Shown here: in pieces, positions 51,556 to 61,360 of the stretch
How the letters are laid out: the number at the start of each line of letters is the position of its first letter
Position numbering within the stretch: the stretch's first letter is position 1
Assembly (NCBI RefSeq): GCF_016899425.1
Contig: NZ_CP045994.1
Coordinates: forward strand, 1,054,001-1,118,000
Source: Burkholderia sp. MS389
GTDB lineage: Bacteria; Pseudomonadota; Gammaproteobacteria; Burkholderiales; Burkholderiaceae
Direction: 5' to 3'
DNA length: 64,000 bases
Notes under the pieces: generated by a model
The model's database searches: none
The model's input: the letters and a program-made list of their open reading frames with translations, nothing else
What the model was told of the DNA's origin: nothing
Made by a program: the position numbers and the translations under genes

Positions 51556-52506
51556 ATGAATACTCTTCGTGAAGTCGTTCCGGTGCCGCGCGAGCAACTC
51601 GCGCGTTCGCGTGTGCTCGTCGTCGGCGACGTGATGCTCGACCGCTACTGGTTCGGCAACGTCGATCGCATTTCGCCTGAAGCGCCGGTGCCGGTCGTGC
51701 ACGTGCAGCGTCAGGAAGAGCGGCTCGGCGGCGCGGCCAACGTGGCGCGCAATGCGGTGACGCTCGGCGGCCAGGCCGGGCTGCTGTGCGTCGTCGGTTG
51801 CGACGAACCCGGCGAGCGGATCGTCGAGCTGCTCGGCAGCAGCGGCGTGACGCCGCATCTCGAGCGCGATCCGGCGTTGCCGACCACGATCAAGCTGCGC
51901 GTGCTCGCGCGCCAGCAGCAACTGCTGCGCGTCGACTTCGAGGCGATGCCGACGCACGAGGTGCTGCTCGCGGGGCTCGCGCGCTTCGATGCGCTGCTGC
52001 CGCAGCACGACGTCGTGCTGATGTCGGATTACGCGAAAGGCGGCCTCACGCACGTCACGACGATGATCGAGAAGGCGCGTGCGGCCGGCAAGGCGGTGCT
52101 GGTCGACCCGAAGGGCGACGACTGGGCACGCTATCGCGGCGCATCGCTGATCACGCCGAATCGCGCGGAACTGCGCGAGGTGGTCGGGCAGTGGAAATCG
52201 GAAGACGACCTGCGCGCGCGCGTCGCGACCCTGCGTGCGGAGCTCGGCATCGACGCGCTGCTGCTCACGCGTTCGGAAGAGGGCATGACGCTCTTTTCCG
52301 CGGGCGGCGAACTGCATGCGCCGGCGCTCGCACGCGAAGTGTTCGACGTGTCGGGCGCGGGCGACACCGTGATCGCGACGGTCGCGACGATGCTCGGCGC
52401 CGGTGTGCCGCTCGTCGATGCTGTGGTGCTCGCGAATCGCGCGGCAGGCATCGTGGTCGGCAAGCTCGGCACGGCCACCGTGGACTACAACGAACTGTTT
52501 CACTGA
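51556..52506 (+). CDS. hldA: D-glycero-beta-D-manno-heptose-7-phosphate kinase
   Basis: A 316-residue ribokinase-fold (PfkB) enzyme, the kinase half of the E. coli bifunctional HldE; no nucleotidyltransferase domain is fused. Signatures: VLVVGDVMLDRYWFGN, RLGGAANVARNAVTLG and the PfkB motif FDVSGAGDTVIATVA. It makes heptose-1,7-bisphosphate for LPS core. The start is taken as ATG at 51556; a GTG at 51541 overlapping ugd would add five residues. Neither has a strong ribosome site. Confidence 0.93.
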   Translation: MNTLREVVPVPREQLARSRVLVVGDVMLDRYWFGNVDRISPEAPVPVVHVQRQEERLGGAANVARNAVTLGGQAGLLCVVGCDEPGERIVELLGSSGVTPHLERDPALPTTIKLRVLARQQQLLRVDFEAMPTHEVLLAGLARFDALLPQHDVVLMSDYAKGGLTHVTTMIEKARAAGKAVLVDPKGDDWARYRGASLITPNRAELREVVGQWKSEDDLRARVATLRAELGIDALLLTRSEEGMTLFSAGGELHAPALAREVFDVSGAGDTVIATVATMLGAGVPLVDAVVLANRAAGIVVGKLGTATVDYNELFH

Positions 52507-52569
52507 GCGCATTCGGCGGCGCGACGAGCGCGCCGCACGAGTGGCTCGCACTTTTCAGGCAGGACGATC

Positions 52570-53562
52570 ATGACCCTCATCGTCACCGGCGCAGCCGGTT
52601 TTATCGGCGCGAACATCGTCAACGCGCTCAACGCGCGCGGCGAGACGCGCATCATCGCGGTCGACAACCTGACGCGCGCGGACAAGTTCCGCAATCTCGT
52701 CGACTGCGAGATCGACGACTATCTCGACAAGACCGAATTCGTCGAACGCTTCGCGCGCGGCGATTTCGGCAAGGTACGCGCGGTATTTCATGAAGGCGCC
52801 TGTTCGGACACGATGGAAACCGACGGCCGCTACATGATGGACAACAATTTCCGCTACAGCCGCGCGGTGCTCGATACCTGCCTCGCGCAGGGCACGCAGT
52901 TCCTGTATGCATCGTCGGCCGCGATCTACGGCGGCTCGACGCGCTTCGTCGAGGCGCGCGACGTCGAGGCGCCGCTGAACGTGTACGGCTATTCGAAGTT
53001 CCTGTTCGACCAGGTGATCCGTCGCGTGCTGCCGAGCGCGAAGAGCCAGATCGCGGGCTTCCGCTATTTCAACGTGTACGGCCCGCGCGAGACGCACAAG
53101 GGCCGCATGGCGTCGGTCGCGTTCCACAACTTCAACCAGTTCCGTGCGGAAGGCAAGGTGAAGCTGTTCGGCGAGTACAACGGTTATGCGCCGGGCGAGC
53201 AGACGCGCGATTTCGTGTCGGTCGAGGACGTGACCAAGGTGAACCTGTTCTTCTTCGATCATCCGGAGAAGTCGGGCATCTTCAACCTCGGCACGGGGCG
53301 CGCGCAGCCGTTCAACGATATCGCGTCGACGGTCGTCAATACGCTGCGCGCGCTCGACAACCAGCCGCCGCTGACGCTCGCGCAGCAGGTCGAGCAGGGA
53401 TTGATCGAATACGTGCCGTTCCCCGATGCGCTGCGCGGCAAGTACCAGTGCTTCACGCAGGCCGACCAGACGAAACTGCGCGCGGCCGGCTACGACGCAC
53501 CGTTCCTGACCGTGCAGGAAGGCGTCGACCGCTACGTGCGTTGGCTATCCGGCCAGGTTTAA
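52570..53562 (+). CDS. hldD: ADP-L-glycero-D-manno-heptose 6-epimerase
   Basis: A 330-residue short-chain dehydrogenase/epimerase giving the final heptose precursor of LPS. The dinucleotide motif [17 protein letters not shown] is at the start, [20 protein letters not shown] is the substrate loop, and the catalytic Tyr-Lys pair is in [27 protein letters not shown] is typical. It lies 63 bp after hldA. Confidence 0.96.
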   Translation: MTLIVTGAAGFIGANIVNALNARGETRIIAVDNLTRADKFRNLVDCEIDDYLDKTEFVERFARGDFGKVRAVFHEGACSDTMETDGRYMMDNNFRYSRAVLDTCLAQGTQFLYASSAAIYGGSTRFVEARDVEAPLNVYGYSKFLFDQVIRRVLPSAKSQIAGFRYFNVYGPRETHKGRMASVAFHNFNQFRAEGKVKLFGEYNGYAPGEQTRDFVSVEDVTKVNLFFFDHPEKSGIFNLGTGRAQPFNDIASTVVNTLRALDNQPPLTLAQQVEQGLIEYVPFPDALRGKYQCFTQADQTKLRAAGYDAPFLTVQEGVDRYVRWLSGQV

Positions 53563-53636
53563 ACCGGCGCGTTGCATCGATAGACTGGGTCTCACGGTCG
53601 GCAGCCGCCGGCCGTTTTTCTTCGGAGATCCAGCAC

Positions 53637-53984
53637 ATGATCAGGAAATGGTTTGCCGCAGCGGTCATGCTCGGCGCAGTGGCGTCGGCCTGGGCGGCCG
53701 TCGACGTCAACACCGCGAACGAGGATGCGCTCGTCGGCATCAAGGGCATCGGCCCGGCGCGGGCGAAGGCGATTCTCGACGAGCGCGGTGCACGCGGTCC
53801 GTTCAGGAATGCGGACGATCTCGCCGCACGCGTGAAGGGCATGGGCGGGCATACCGTCGAGCGGCTTCAGCAGGAAGGGTTGACGGTCGGTACGGCGGCG
53901 GGCGCGGGCACGACGCCGGCGGCCGCGGGCAAGCCGGCGGCAGCGAAGCCCGCCGCCGTGCCGGCCCGCACCGCGCAGAAATAA
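53637..53984 (+). CDS. ComEA-like helix-hairpin-helix exported protein
   Basis: A 115-residue protein. A signal peptide (MIRKWFAAAVMLGAVASAWA) is followed by a helix-hairpin-helix DNA-binding motif (VNTANEDALVGIKGIGPARAKAILDERGARGPFRN) and an Ala/Pro/Lys tail. It resembles ComEA, the periplasmic DNA receptor that pulls in transforming DNA; many Burkholderiales carry such short homologues. The start follows GGAG at 10 bases. A natural-transformation role is plausible but not shown. Confidence 0.85.
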   Translation: MIRKWFAAAVMLGAVASAWAAVDVNTANEDALVGIKGIGPARAKAILDERGARGPFRNADDLAARVKGMGGHTVERLQQEGLTVGTAAGAGTTPAAAGKPAAAKPAAVPARTAQK

Positions 53985-54039
53985 CGGGTCGCGCGTACCC
54001 GACACCGGGCTCCTTCAGTCGCCGTCGTTGCGACGGCTT

Positions 54040-54063
54040 CCCGCGGCATGCCGCGGGTTTTTT
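54040..54063 (+). terminator. terminator after the comEA-like gene
   Basis: An 18-bp palindrome CCCGCGGCATGCCGCGGG followed by six T. Confidence 0.85.
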
Positions 54064-54198
54064 GCGTGGGGCCGCGCGCGCGGCGAAACGCGAACCGCGC
54101 GGTACGCGTATTCCATCGTCGCAAAGGGGTTGCCGGCGCGCGTGCCGGTGCTGGTTTACAATCGATCGATTGATCGGCCTCGCACTCACGGTATATCC

Positions 54199-55101
54199 AT
54201 GGCTTACAAAACTATCGAAGACACGATCGGCAATACGCCGCTCGTGCAACTGGTCCGCCTGCCGGACGACGAGATTCGCGCGCGCAACAACGTGCTGCTC
54301 GCGAAGCTCGAGGGCAACAATCCGGCCGGTTCCGTGAAGGATCGCCCGGCGCTGTCGATGATCAGCAAGGCCGAGGCGCGCGGTCGCATCAAGCCGGGCG
54401 ATACGCTGATCGAGGCGACGAGCGGCAACACGGGCATCGCGCTCGCGATGGCCGCGGCGATCCGCGGCTACAAGATGGTGCTGATCATGCCGGAGGATCT
54501 GTCGGTCGAGCGCCGCCAGAGCATGGCGGCCTACGGCGCCGAAATCATCCTGACGCCGGTGAAGGGCGGGATGGAGCTGGCGCGCGACCTCGCGGAGCAG
54601 ATGCAGCGCGAGGGCAAGGGCGTGATCCTCGACCAGTTCGGCAACCCCGACAATCCCGTCGCGCACTACGAAGGCACGGGGCCGGAGATCTGGCGCGATA
54701 CCGAAGGGCGCATCACGCACTTCGTGTCCGCGATGGGCACGACGGGCACGATCATGGGCACGTCGCGCTATCTGAAGGAACAGAATCCGGCGATCGAGAT
54801 CGTCGGTGCGCAGCCGGAAGACGGCTCGCGTATTCCGGGCATCCGCAAATGGCCGGAAGCGTACATGCCGACCATCTTCGATCGCAGCCGCGTCGACCGC
54901 GTCGAGAGCGTGAGCCAGGCTGCGTCGGAAACGATGACGCGCCGGCTGGCGGCGGTCGAAGGCATCTTCGCGGGCATTTCGTCGGGCGGCGCATGCGAAG
55001 TCGCGATGCGCATCGCGCGTCAGGTCGAGAACGCGACGATCGTGTTCATCATCTGCGATCGTGGCGACCGCTACCTGTCCACGGGCGTGTTTCCAGCGTG
55101 A
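54199..55101 (+). CDS. cysM: cysteine synthase B
   Basis: A 300-residue PLP enzyme making cysteine from O-acetylserine and sulfide or thiosulfate. The PLP lysine is K47 in NPAGSVKDRPAL, and the substrate loop is EATSGNTGIALA. GTTGTIMGTSRYL holds the phosphate-binding glycines. Features such as the short C-terminus and ILDQFGNPDNPVAHYEGTGPEIW assign it to CysM rather than CysK. A TACAAT lies 37 bases upstream of the start. Confidence 0.95.
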   Translation: MAYKTIEDTIGNTPLVQLVRLPDDEIRARNNVLLAKLEGNNPAGSVKDRPALSMISKAEARGRIKPGDTLIEATSGNTGIALAMAAAIRGYKMVLIMPEDLSVERRQSMAAYGAEIILTPVKGGMELARDLAEQMQREGKGVILDQFGNPDNPVAHYEGTGPEIWRDTEGRITHFVSAMGTTGTIMGTSRYLKEQNPAIEIVGAQPEDGSRIPGIRKWPEAYMPTIFDRSRVDRVESVSQAASETMTRRLAAVEGIFAGISSGGACEVAMRIARQVENATIVFIICDRGDRYLSTGVFPA

Positions 55102-55132
55102 GCCCGGGCGGCACGCACTGCCGCCACACGCA

Positions 55133-55160
55133 AAAAAAACGCCGCATATGCGGCGTTTTT
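55133..55160. terminator. bidirectional terminator of cysM and mltB
   Basis: A near-perfect palindrome AAAAACGCCGCATATGCGGCGTTTTT with A and T runs on both sides, between the convergent stops at 55101 and 55178. Confidence 0.9.
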
Positions 55161-55177
55161 GTTTTGTGCGGGCGTGC

Positions 55178-56401
55178 TTATTGTGCAGGTGCTTCCGTGT
55201 CCGCCGCAGGCAACGGGAGCGCGCCGCTCGCTTGCATCTGCGCTTTCACGGCTTCGCCGAGCTGGTACACGGTGAGTGCGTAGAAGAAACTGCGGTTGTA
55301 GCGCGTCAGCACGTAGAAGTTCTTCAGGCCGAGCATGTATTCGGTCGCGCGCCCCGGCGTCGGCAGGTCGACCACGGTCACCGGCGTGCCGGCTTCGGTC
55401 GTGATGTTGACCGTCGGCTCGTTCAGCGTCATGCCTGCGCGCAGCAGTTGCGACAGCGCCCAGTGCGGTTCGGGCTGGCCGTCGGCGGCGGCCTGTGCGA
55501 TGCCCAGGCTGCCCGTATCGGGCGTGATTTGCCAGACCACCGGGCGGTCGGTTTCCCAGCCGTGCTGTTTCAGGTAGTTCGCGACGCTGCCGATCGCATC
55601 GACAGGACTGCTGCGCAGATCGACGTGGCCCGTGCCGTCGAAGTCGACTGCATATTCGCGGATGCTGCTCGGCAGGAACTGCGGAATCCCGATCGCGCCG
55701 GTGTACGAGCCGAGCACGGTGGTGGGGTCGAGCTGGTTGTCGCGGGTCCAGACCAGGAAGTCTTCGAGGTTCTTGCGGAACGTGGCCTGGCGGCTGTCGC
55801 GATTCGGCGTGTCCGGGTAGTCGAACGTCAGTGTGGTCAGCGCGTCGAGCACGCGGAAATTGCCCATGTAGCGGCCATAGATCGTCTCGACGCCGATGAT
55901 GCCGACGATCACCTCGGGCGGCACGCCGAACTGCTCGGACGCGCGCTGCAGCGTCGCCTGGTTCGCCTTCCAGAACTTCACGCCCGCATTGATGCGGATC
56001 GGCTCGATGAAGCGCGAACGATAGACGCGCCAGTTCTTCACCGAAGGCGTCGGTGCGGGCCTCACGAGCTTGACGGCCGTGGCCGAGTAGCTGACGCGCG
56101 AGAACAGCGCATGCAGGCTCGCCGAATCGAAGCCGTTGCGGCTCACCATCTCGTCGATGAACGCGTCGACCTTCGCGTTGCTCGCGTAACGCTGCGGAAC
56201 GATTTCCTCTTCGAACGTCTGGCCTTGCGGCGTCGGCTGCTGTGGCTGGGCCTGGGCGACGAGCGTGCCGGCGGGCTTCGCCGGCTGCGTCTGCGCGACG
56301 GCGGGCGCGGTGCCGAGGGCCGCCGCGACGGCAGCGACGACGAGCGGAGCGCGAACACGGAACAGCGCGGAGAGAAGGGCGGCGGGCTTGCTGGAATTCA
56401 T
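55178..56401 (-). CDS. mltB: lytic murein transglycosylase B
   Basis: A 407-residue periplasmic muramidase of the MltB family. The signal peptide extends over residues 1-37 and there is no lipobox Cys, so it is soluble rather than a lipoprotein as in E. coli. The catalytic glutamate is E172 in GIIGVETIYGRYMGN. TLTFDYP, GSYTGAIGIPQFLPSS and YAVDFDGTGHVDLRSS are conserved. A C-terminal domain follows (NFYVLTRYNRSFFYALTVYQLGEAV). The start at 56401 is chosen because a proper signal sequence begins there. Confidence 0.93.
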   Translation of the reverse strand: MNSSKPAALLSALFRVRAPLVVAAVAAALGTAPAVAQTQPAKPAGTLVAQAQPQQPTPQGQTFEEEIVPQRYASNAKVDAFIDEMVSRNGFDSASLHALFSRVSYSATAVKLVRPAPTPSVKNWRVYRSRFIEPIRINAGVKFWKANQATLQRASEQFGVPPEVIVGIIGVETIYGRYMGNFRVLDALTTLTFDYPDTPNRDSRQATFRKNLEDFLVWTRDNQLDPTTVLGSYTGAIGIPQFLPSSIREYAVDFDGTGHVDLRSSPVDAIGSVANYLKQHGWETDRPVVWQITPDTGSLGIAQAAADGQPEPHWALSQLLRAGMTLNEPTVNITTEAGTPVTVVDLPTPGRATEYMLGLKNFYVLTRYNRSFFYALTVYQLGEAVKAQMQASGALPLPAADTEAPAQ

Positions 56402-56570
56402 GTCGAAGCGGGCGGACAGGGCGATTGTGTTCGGCGCAGTATACCCGACGCATCCGGCGCGCCGGGCCGAAGCCGGCCGCCGTTGTGGTAAGTTAGCGGC
56501 GAATTCGCGGCAGACGATGGACATCATTGACGGAGACCTGCGACGCACCGCGCGCCGCGGACGACAGCTT

Positions 56571-57494
56571 ATGGCAACCGCTTTCTATACGCACCCCGAC
56601 TGCATGCTGCACGAGATGGGGGAATGGCATCCGGAATGTCCGGCCCGCCTGTCGGCGATCCAGGATCAACTGATCGCGAGCCGCATCGACGACCTGATCG
56701 TGCACGAAACCGCGCCGTTCGCGAGCGAGGTCGCGCTCGGCCGCGTGCATACGCAGGCGCACATCGACTACATCCGCAGCATGACGCCGGTCGACGGTTA
56801 CGTCGAGATCGATCCCGATACGCTGATGAATCGCGACACGTGGCGCGCGGCACTGCGCGCGGCCGGCGCCGCGGTCGCGGCGACCGATGCGGTGATCGAA
56901 GGCCGCTACGCGAATGCGTTCTGCGGCGTCCGGCCGCCCGGTCATCATGCGGAGCCGGCGCGCGCGATGGGCTTCTGCTTCTTCAACAACGTCGCGATCG
57001 CCGCGCGGCACGCGCTCGACGTACACGGCATCGAGCGTGTCGCCATCATCGATTTCGACGTGCACCACGGCAACGGCACCGAGGCGGCGTTCGCGAACGA
57101 CGAGCGCGTGCTGATGTGCAGTTTCTTCCAGCATCCGCTGTATCCGTTCTCGGGCGTCGATCACCAGGCGCCGAACATGGTCAACCTGCCGATGCCCGCA
57201 CGCAGCAACGGGATGGCGATCCGCGAAGCCGTCGACATGCTGTGGCTGCCGCGCCTCGACGCATTCAAGCCGCAGATGCTGTTCGTGTCGGCCGGGTTCG
57301 ATGCGCATCGCGAGGACGACATCGGCAATCTCGGTCTCGTCGAGGCCGACTTCGAATGGCTGACCGCGCGGATCGTCGACGTCGCGCGCCGGCATGCGCA
57401 GGGCCGTATCGTCAGCTGCCTCGAGGGCGGTTACAACCTGTCCGCGCTCGGCCGCAGCGTCGTCGCGCACCTGCGCGTGCTCGCCGGGATCTGA
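56571..57494 (+). CDS. histone deacetylase-fold deacetylase
   Basis: A 307-residue zinc amidohydrolase of the class II HDAC/acetylpolyamine amidohydrolase fold. VRPPGHHAEP at residues 120-129 holds the His pair, and IIDFDVHHGNGTEAA at 160-174 the metal Asp and His. VSAGFDAHREDDIG gives the second Asp, and CLEGGYNL is the C-terminal loop. Targets may be acetylated polyamines or proteins. An in-frame ATG at 56517 would add 18 residues, but 56571 matches the family start. Confidence 0.9.
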   Translation: MATAFYTHPDCMLHEMGEWHPECPARLSAIQDQLIASRIDDLIVHETAPFASEVALGRVHTQAHIDYIRSMTPVDGYVEIDPDTLMNRDTWRAALRAAGAAVAATDAVIEGRYANAFCGVRPPGHHAEPARAMGFCFFNNVAIAARHALDVHGIERVAIIDFDVHHGNGTEAAFANDERVLMCSFFQHPLYPFSGVDHQAPNMVNLPMPARSNGMAIREAVDMLWLPRLDAFKPQMLFVSAGFDAHREDDIGNLGLVEADFEWLTARIVDVARRHAQGRIVSCLEGGYNLSALGRSVVAHLRVLAGI

Positions 57495-57524
57495 TTCCCG
57501 CTCGACCGGCCGGTCAGGGCGCGC

Positions 57525-58442
57525 TCAGCGCGCCGGCACGCGCGCGTGAATCCACGCGATCAGCGCGTCGATCACGCGGTCGCGTTCGAGATCGTTCATC
57601 GTTTCGTGGAAGCCGCCCTCGTACAGCGTCAGCGTACGATCGGGCGAGCCGACGCGTGCGCCGAACGAACGGCTGCCGTCGGGTTCGGTCAGCTTGTCCT
57701 CGGTGCCGTGATAGACGAGCACCGGGACGCGCAGCGCGCCGCGGCCGGCTTCGATGCGCGCCATCGCGTCGAGAATCTCCGCGCCGGTGCGGGCGGGCAC
57801 TGCGCCGTGATGCACGAGCGGATCGGCGCGATTGGCCGCGACGATGGCCGGATCGCGCGACAGCAGGGCCGCGTCGATCCTGATCGCGGGGAAGGTGGGC
57901 CACACACGGCTGATGACGCGGCTGACCGCGAGCATCCAGCGCGGCACGTCGCGCCCTGGCGCAAGCGCCGGGCTCGACAGCACGAGGCCCGCCAGCGCGT
58001 GGCAGCGGGCGGGTGCGCGTTCGATCGCGTAGAGCGCCGCGACCGCGCCGCCCATGCTGTGCCCCATCAGGAACAGCGGCGCATCGCCGCGCGCGGCTTC
58101 GGCGACCAGCGCATCCGCGTCGTTCAGGTAGCCGTCGAAACGGTCGACCCACACGCGCGCGCCGGGCGACTGGCCATGCCCGCGCAGATCGATCGCCAGC
58201 ACGTCGATGCCCGCTGCGTTCAGTCGGCCGGCGAGCGCGGCATAGCGGCCCGCGTGTTCGGCGAGGCCGTGCACCAGCGCGATCGTCGCGTGCGGCGGCG
58301 CGGCGCCGTCGCCGGCCGGCCAGCGGTACGACGCCAGTTCGAGCCCGTCCGCGGTACGCAGGCGGCCCATGCGCGGCGCGGGCGCCGAAGGTACCGACCC
58401 GGCGGTGGCGGGCGCGGCGGCCCGCGGGGTGGTGGTGCTCAT
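57525..58442 (-). CDS. alpha/beta hydrolase (monoacylglycerol lipase-like)
   Basis: A 305-residue serine hydrolase of the hydrolase_4 (lysophospholipase/MGL) type. LVHGLAEHAGRYAALAGRL gives the oxyanion loop, LRGHGQSPG follows, and the nucleophile elbow is FLMGHSMGGAVAALYA. The catalytic Asp is in VYHGTEDKLTEPDGS and the His in YEGGFHETMNDLERD. The N-terminal 25 residues are Ala/Pro/Thr-rich. Likely substrate: a lipid ester. Single gene, convergent with the deacetylase gene. Confidence 0.9.
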   Translation of the reverse strand: MSTTTPRAAAPATAGSVPSAPAPRMGRLRTADGLELASYRWPAGDGAAPPHATIALVHGLAEHAGRYAALAGRLNAAGIDVLAIDLRGHGQSPGARVWVDRFDGYLNDADALVAEAARGDAPLFLMGHSMGGAVAALYAIERAPARCHALAGLVLSSPALAPGRDVPRWMLAVSRVISRVWPTFPAIRIDAALLSRDPAIVAANRADPLVHHGAVPARTGAEILDAMARIEAGRGALRVPVLVYHGTEDKLTEPDGSRSFGARVGSPDRTLTLYEGGFHETMNDLERDRVIDALIAWIHARVPAR

Positions 58443-58584
58443 CGGGCGTGTCTCCTGGTCGTTGGCATGTGCGTTTCGCGATCATAGTCGCGGCCCTCCG
58501 GCGCGGGCCCAGCAGCACCCCTCTAATTTCGTCTGGTTATGAAAAGATCGAAATCGATTATTAAGGGGAATGAGGGGTTTGCGG

Positions 58585-58590
58585 TAAAAT
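58585..58590 (+). promoter_or_regulatory. candidate -10 of metNIQ
   Basis: TAAAAT lies 72 bases before metN in an A+T-rich patch (58520-58590). The upstream TTAAGG at 18 bp is a poor -35. Confidence 0.35.
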
Positions 58591-58661
58591 CGCCGGCTAT
58601 TCCAGATGCATCGGCGGCCGACTGGCGGGCCAACTCGCCGGCCGGCCGCCATTTTGTTTAC

Positions 58662-59696
58662 ATGATCGAATTACGCAATCTTTCGCAGCGTTTCCCCGGC
58701 CCGGGCGGCTGGGTCGAAGCGTTGCACAACGTCAACCTGACGATCCCGCAAGGCGAGGTGTTCGGCATCATCGGCCGAAGCGGCGCCGGCAAGAGCACGC
58801 TCGTGCGCACCATCAACCTGCTGACGCGGCCGACCGAAGGCAATGTCGTCGTCGGCGGGCGCGATCTCACGCTGCTGTCGGCCGGCGCGCTGCGCGAAGC
58901 GCGCCGCGAGATCGGCATGATCTTCCAGCACTTCAACCTGCTGTCGTCGCGCACGGTGTTCGACAACGTCGCGCTGCCGCTCGAGCTGGCCGGCGCGAGT
59001 CGTGCCGACATCGAGGCCGCCGTGCTGCCGCTGCTCGACCTGGTCGGGCTGTCCGCGCAGAAGGATCGCTATCCGGCGCAGATCAGCGGCGGGCAGAAGC
59101 AGCGCGTCGGTATCGCCCGCGCGCTGGCGAGCCAGCCGAAGGTGCTGCTGTCGGACGAAGCGACGTCCGCGCTCGACCCCGAAACCACGCGCTCGATCCT
59201 CGATCTGCTGAAGCGCATCAACCGCGAGCTCGGCCTGACCATCGTGCTGATCACGCACCAGATGGAAGTGATCAAGCAGGTCTGCGATCGCGTCGCGGTG
59301 CTCGATGCGGGTCGCGTGGTCGAGGAAGGCCGCGTGATCGACGTGTTTCTGCAGCCGCACCACGAAGTGACGCGCGCGCTGATCGGCGACGTGATCGCGC
59401 AGGAACTGCCGCCCGCGCTGAAGGCGCGCGTGGCCGAGCGGCTGAAGACGGGCCGCGGGCATCTGCTGCGGCTCGCGTTCACGGGCTCGGGGGTCGACCA
59501 GCCGATCCTGTCGGAGACGATCCGCCGGTACGAACTCGATTTCAACATCCTGCACGGCCAGATCGACGAGATCCAGGGGCAGGCATTCGGTTCGCTCGCG
59601 GTGCTCGCGGGCGGCGAGCCGGGCAAGGTCGGGCAGGCGCTCGCGTTCCTGCGCGAGCAAGGTGTGGTGGTAGAGGAGCTTTCGTATGTTGAGTGA
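58662..59696 (+). CDS. metN: methionine ABC transporter ATP-binding protein
   Basis: A 344-residue ATPase of the D/L-methionine importer. Walker A is GRSGAGKST (residues 38-46), the signature [15 protein letters not shown], Walker [14 protein letters not shown], and the H-loop [10 protein letters not shown]. The C-terminal NIL domain (about 265-344) binds methionine and inhibits transport when the cell is replete. The start is ATG at 58662, since the family begins [11 protein letters not shown]. metI overlaps its end by 11 bases. Confidence 0.96.
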   Translation: MIELRNLSQRFPGPGGWVEALHNVNLTIPQGEVFGIIGRSGAGKSTLVRTINLLTRPTEGNVVVGGRDLTLLSAGALREARREIGMIFQHFNLLSSRTVFDNVALPLELAGASRADIEAAVLPLLDLVGLSAQKDRYPAQISGGQKQRVGIARALASQPKVLLSDEATSALDPETTRSILDLLKRINRELGLTIVLITHQMEVIKQVCDRVAVLDAGRVVEEGRVIDVFLQPHHEVTRALIGDVIAQELPPALKARVAERLKTGRGHLLRLAFTGSGVDQPILSETIRRYELDFNILHGQIDEIQGQAFGSLAVLAGGEPGKVGQALAFLREQGVVVEELSYVE

Positions 59697-60339
59697 GATG
59701 TTCGATATGTTCGTGCAGTCGTTCTGGGAGACGCTGATCATGGTCGGCATCGCCGGGGCGGTCGGCGCGCTCGTCGGCCTGCCGCTCGGCGTGCTGCTCT
59801 ACCTGACCGACCGCCAGGGCGTGCTGCAGAACCTCGCGGTGAATCGCGTGCTCGGCGGCATCGTGAATGCCGTCCGCTCGACGCCGTTCATCATCCTGCT
59901 GGTCGCGGTGATTCCGTTCACGCGGCTCGTCACGGGTTCGTCGATCGGCACGGCCGCGGCGGTCGTGCCGCTGACGCTCGCGTCCGCGCCGTTCATCGCG
60001 CGTCTCGTCGAAACGGCGCTGCGCGAAGTCGACCGCGGGCTGATCGAGGCCGCGCAATCGATGGGCGCGACCACGTCGCAGATCGTCTTCAAGGTGCTGC
60101 TGCCCGAATCGCTGCCGGGCATCGTCGCGGGCCTGACGATCACGTTCGTGTCGCTGGTCGGCTATTCGGCGATGGCGGGCGCGATCGGCGGCGGCGGGCT
60201 CGGCGATCTCGGGATCCGCTACGGTTACCAGCGCTATCTGCCCGAAGTGATGTGGACGGTCGTCGCAATCCTGATCGTGTTCGTGCAGATCGTGCAATCG
60301 TTCGGCGACTGGCTGGTGCGCCGGCTCAGCCACAAATAA
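59686..60339 (+). CDS. metI: methionine ABC transporter permease
   Basis: A 217-residue inner-membrane permease with five helices. The coupling loop [25 protein letters not shown] is the EAA motif that contacts Met[27 protein letters not shown] is typical of MetI. It overlaps metN by 11 bases, implying coupled translation. Confidence 0.96.
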   Translation: MLSEMFDMFVQSFWETLIMVGIAGAVGALVGLPLGVLLYLTDRQGVLQNLAVNRVLGGIVNAVRSTPFIILLVAVIPFTRLVTGSSIGTAAAVVPLTLASAPFIARLVETALREVDRGLIEAAQSMGATTSQIVFKVLLPESLPGIVAGLTITFVSLVGYSAMAGAIGGGGLGDLGIRYGYQRYLPEVMWTVVAILIVFVQIVQSFGDWLVRRLSHK

Positions 60340-60368
60340 AACCAAACCGATCCGATAGGGGAGAAACG

Positions 60369-61163
60369 ATGCAACGACGCTTCATGCTCAAGTTCGCGGC
60401 GGCGCTGGGCGCGGCCGCACTGTTCGCGGGCGCGCATGCGCAGGCCGAAACCATCAAGGTCGGCGTGACGGGCGGCCCGCACGCGCAGATCATGGAAGTG
60501 GTGAAGAAGGTCGCGGCGAAGGACGGCCTGGAGATCCGCATCGTCGAATTCTCCGATTACGTGCAGCCGAACGCCGCGCTCGCGTCGGGCGACCTCGACG
60601 CGAACAGCTACCAGCACGATCCGTATCTGCAGGCGCAGGTGAAGGATCGCGGCTACAAGCTGCTCAAGGTCGCGGACACCGTCACGTTCCCGATGGGCAT
60701 CTATTCGAAGCGCGTGAAGTCGCTGGCCGAACTGAAGCCGGGCGCGCGCGTCGCGGTGCCGAACGATCCGACCAACGGCGGCCGCGCGCTGCTGTTGCTG
60801 CAGAAGCAGGGGCTGCTGAAGCTGCGCGCGGATGCGGGGCTGAAGGCGACGCCGCTCGATATCGTCGACAATCCGCGCAAGCTGAAGATCGTCGAACTCG
60901 ATGCCGCGCAGATTCCGCGTTCGCTCGGCGACGTCGACGCGGCCGCGATCAATACCAACTACGCGATGGAAGCGGGGTTGAAACCGAAACAGGACGCGAT
61001 CGCGATCGAGGGCCCGAACGGCCCGTACGCGAACATCCTCGCGATCCGCGAGGCGGACCGGAACAAGCCGTGGGTCGCGAAGCTGATCGCCGCGTATCAC
61101 TCGGCCGACGTGAAGCAGTTCATCGAAGGCAAGTTCGGCGGCGCGGTCATTGCCGCCTGGTAA
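60369..61163 (+). CDS. metQ: methionine-binding periplasmic protein
   Basis: A 264-residue NlpA/MetQ substrate-binding protein. TIKVGVTGGPHAQIMEVVKK begins the mature part, with ANSYQHDPYLQ and VAVPNDPTNGGRALLLLQ for ligand contacts. The signal peptide MQRRFMLKFAAALGAAALFAGAHAQA ends in a normal signal peptidase I site with no lipobox Cys. It would therefore be soluble in the periplasm, unlike the E. coli lipoprotein. GGGGAG lies before the ATG, 29 bp after metI. Confidence 0.95.
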   Translation: MQRRFMLKFAAALGAAALFAGAHAQAETIKVGVTGGPHAQIMEVVKKVAAKDGLEIRIVEFSDYVQPNAALASGDLDANSYQHDPYLQAQVKDRGYKLLKVADTVTFPMGIYSKRVKSLAELKPGARVAVPNDPTNGGRALLLLQKQGLLKLRADAGLKATPLDIVDNPRKLKIVELDAAQIPRSLGDVDAAAINTNYAMEAGLKPKQDAIAIEGPNGPYANILAIREADRNKPWVAKLIAAYHSADVKQFIEGKFGGAVIAAW

Positions 61164-61207
61164 CCGGCAGCGCACGGACGCCCGGCGGGATTAGAGTCGA
61201 TGATCGA

Positions 61208-61240
61208 AAACCCGGGCTTTGCGTCCGGGTTTTTTCTCTT
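61208..61240 (+). terminator. terminator after metQ
   Basis: Stem AAACCCGG / CCGGGTTT (loop of 9) followed by TTTTCTCTT. Confidence 0.8.
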
Positions 61241-61248
61241 TTAAAATA

Positions 61249-61260
61249 GAACGACCGTTC
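61249..61260. promoter_or_regulatory. candidate TetR-type operator upstream of etfBA
   Basis: GAACGACCGTTC, with arms GAACG and CGTTC around AC, inside TAGAACGACCGTTCGCTA, 131-142 bases upstream of etfB. Sites of this form are typical for TetR regulators of fatty-acid genes. Confidence 0.4.
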
Positions 61261-61336
61261 GCTATCATTGGCGCGTCGCCAAGAAGCGGTATCCTCGACA
61301 ACCATCATGGTTGGGTCCGCCTGGCCGCGCAGTCAT

Positions 61337-61360
61337 GAGGCCGCGCTATAAAATGGCCTC
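61337..61360. promoter_or_regulatory. inverted repeat around a -10-like box before etfB
   Basis: GAGGCC and GGCCTC flank 12 bases that include TATAAA (61347-61352), 31-54 bases before the start codon. A repressor here would block the promoter. Confidence 0.4.

Noticed and set aside
58443..58661. Possible SAM or methionine riboswitch before metNIQ
   Set aside because: No conserved SAM-I, SAM-II or SAH aptamer blocks could be read. The region only looks like an A+T-rich promoter.
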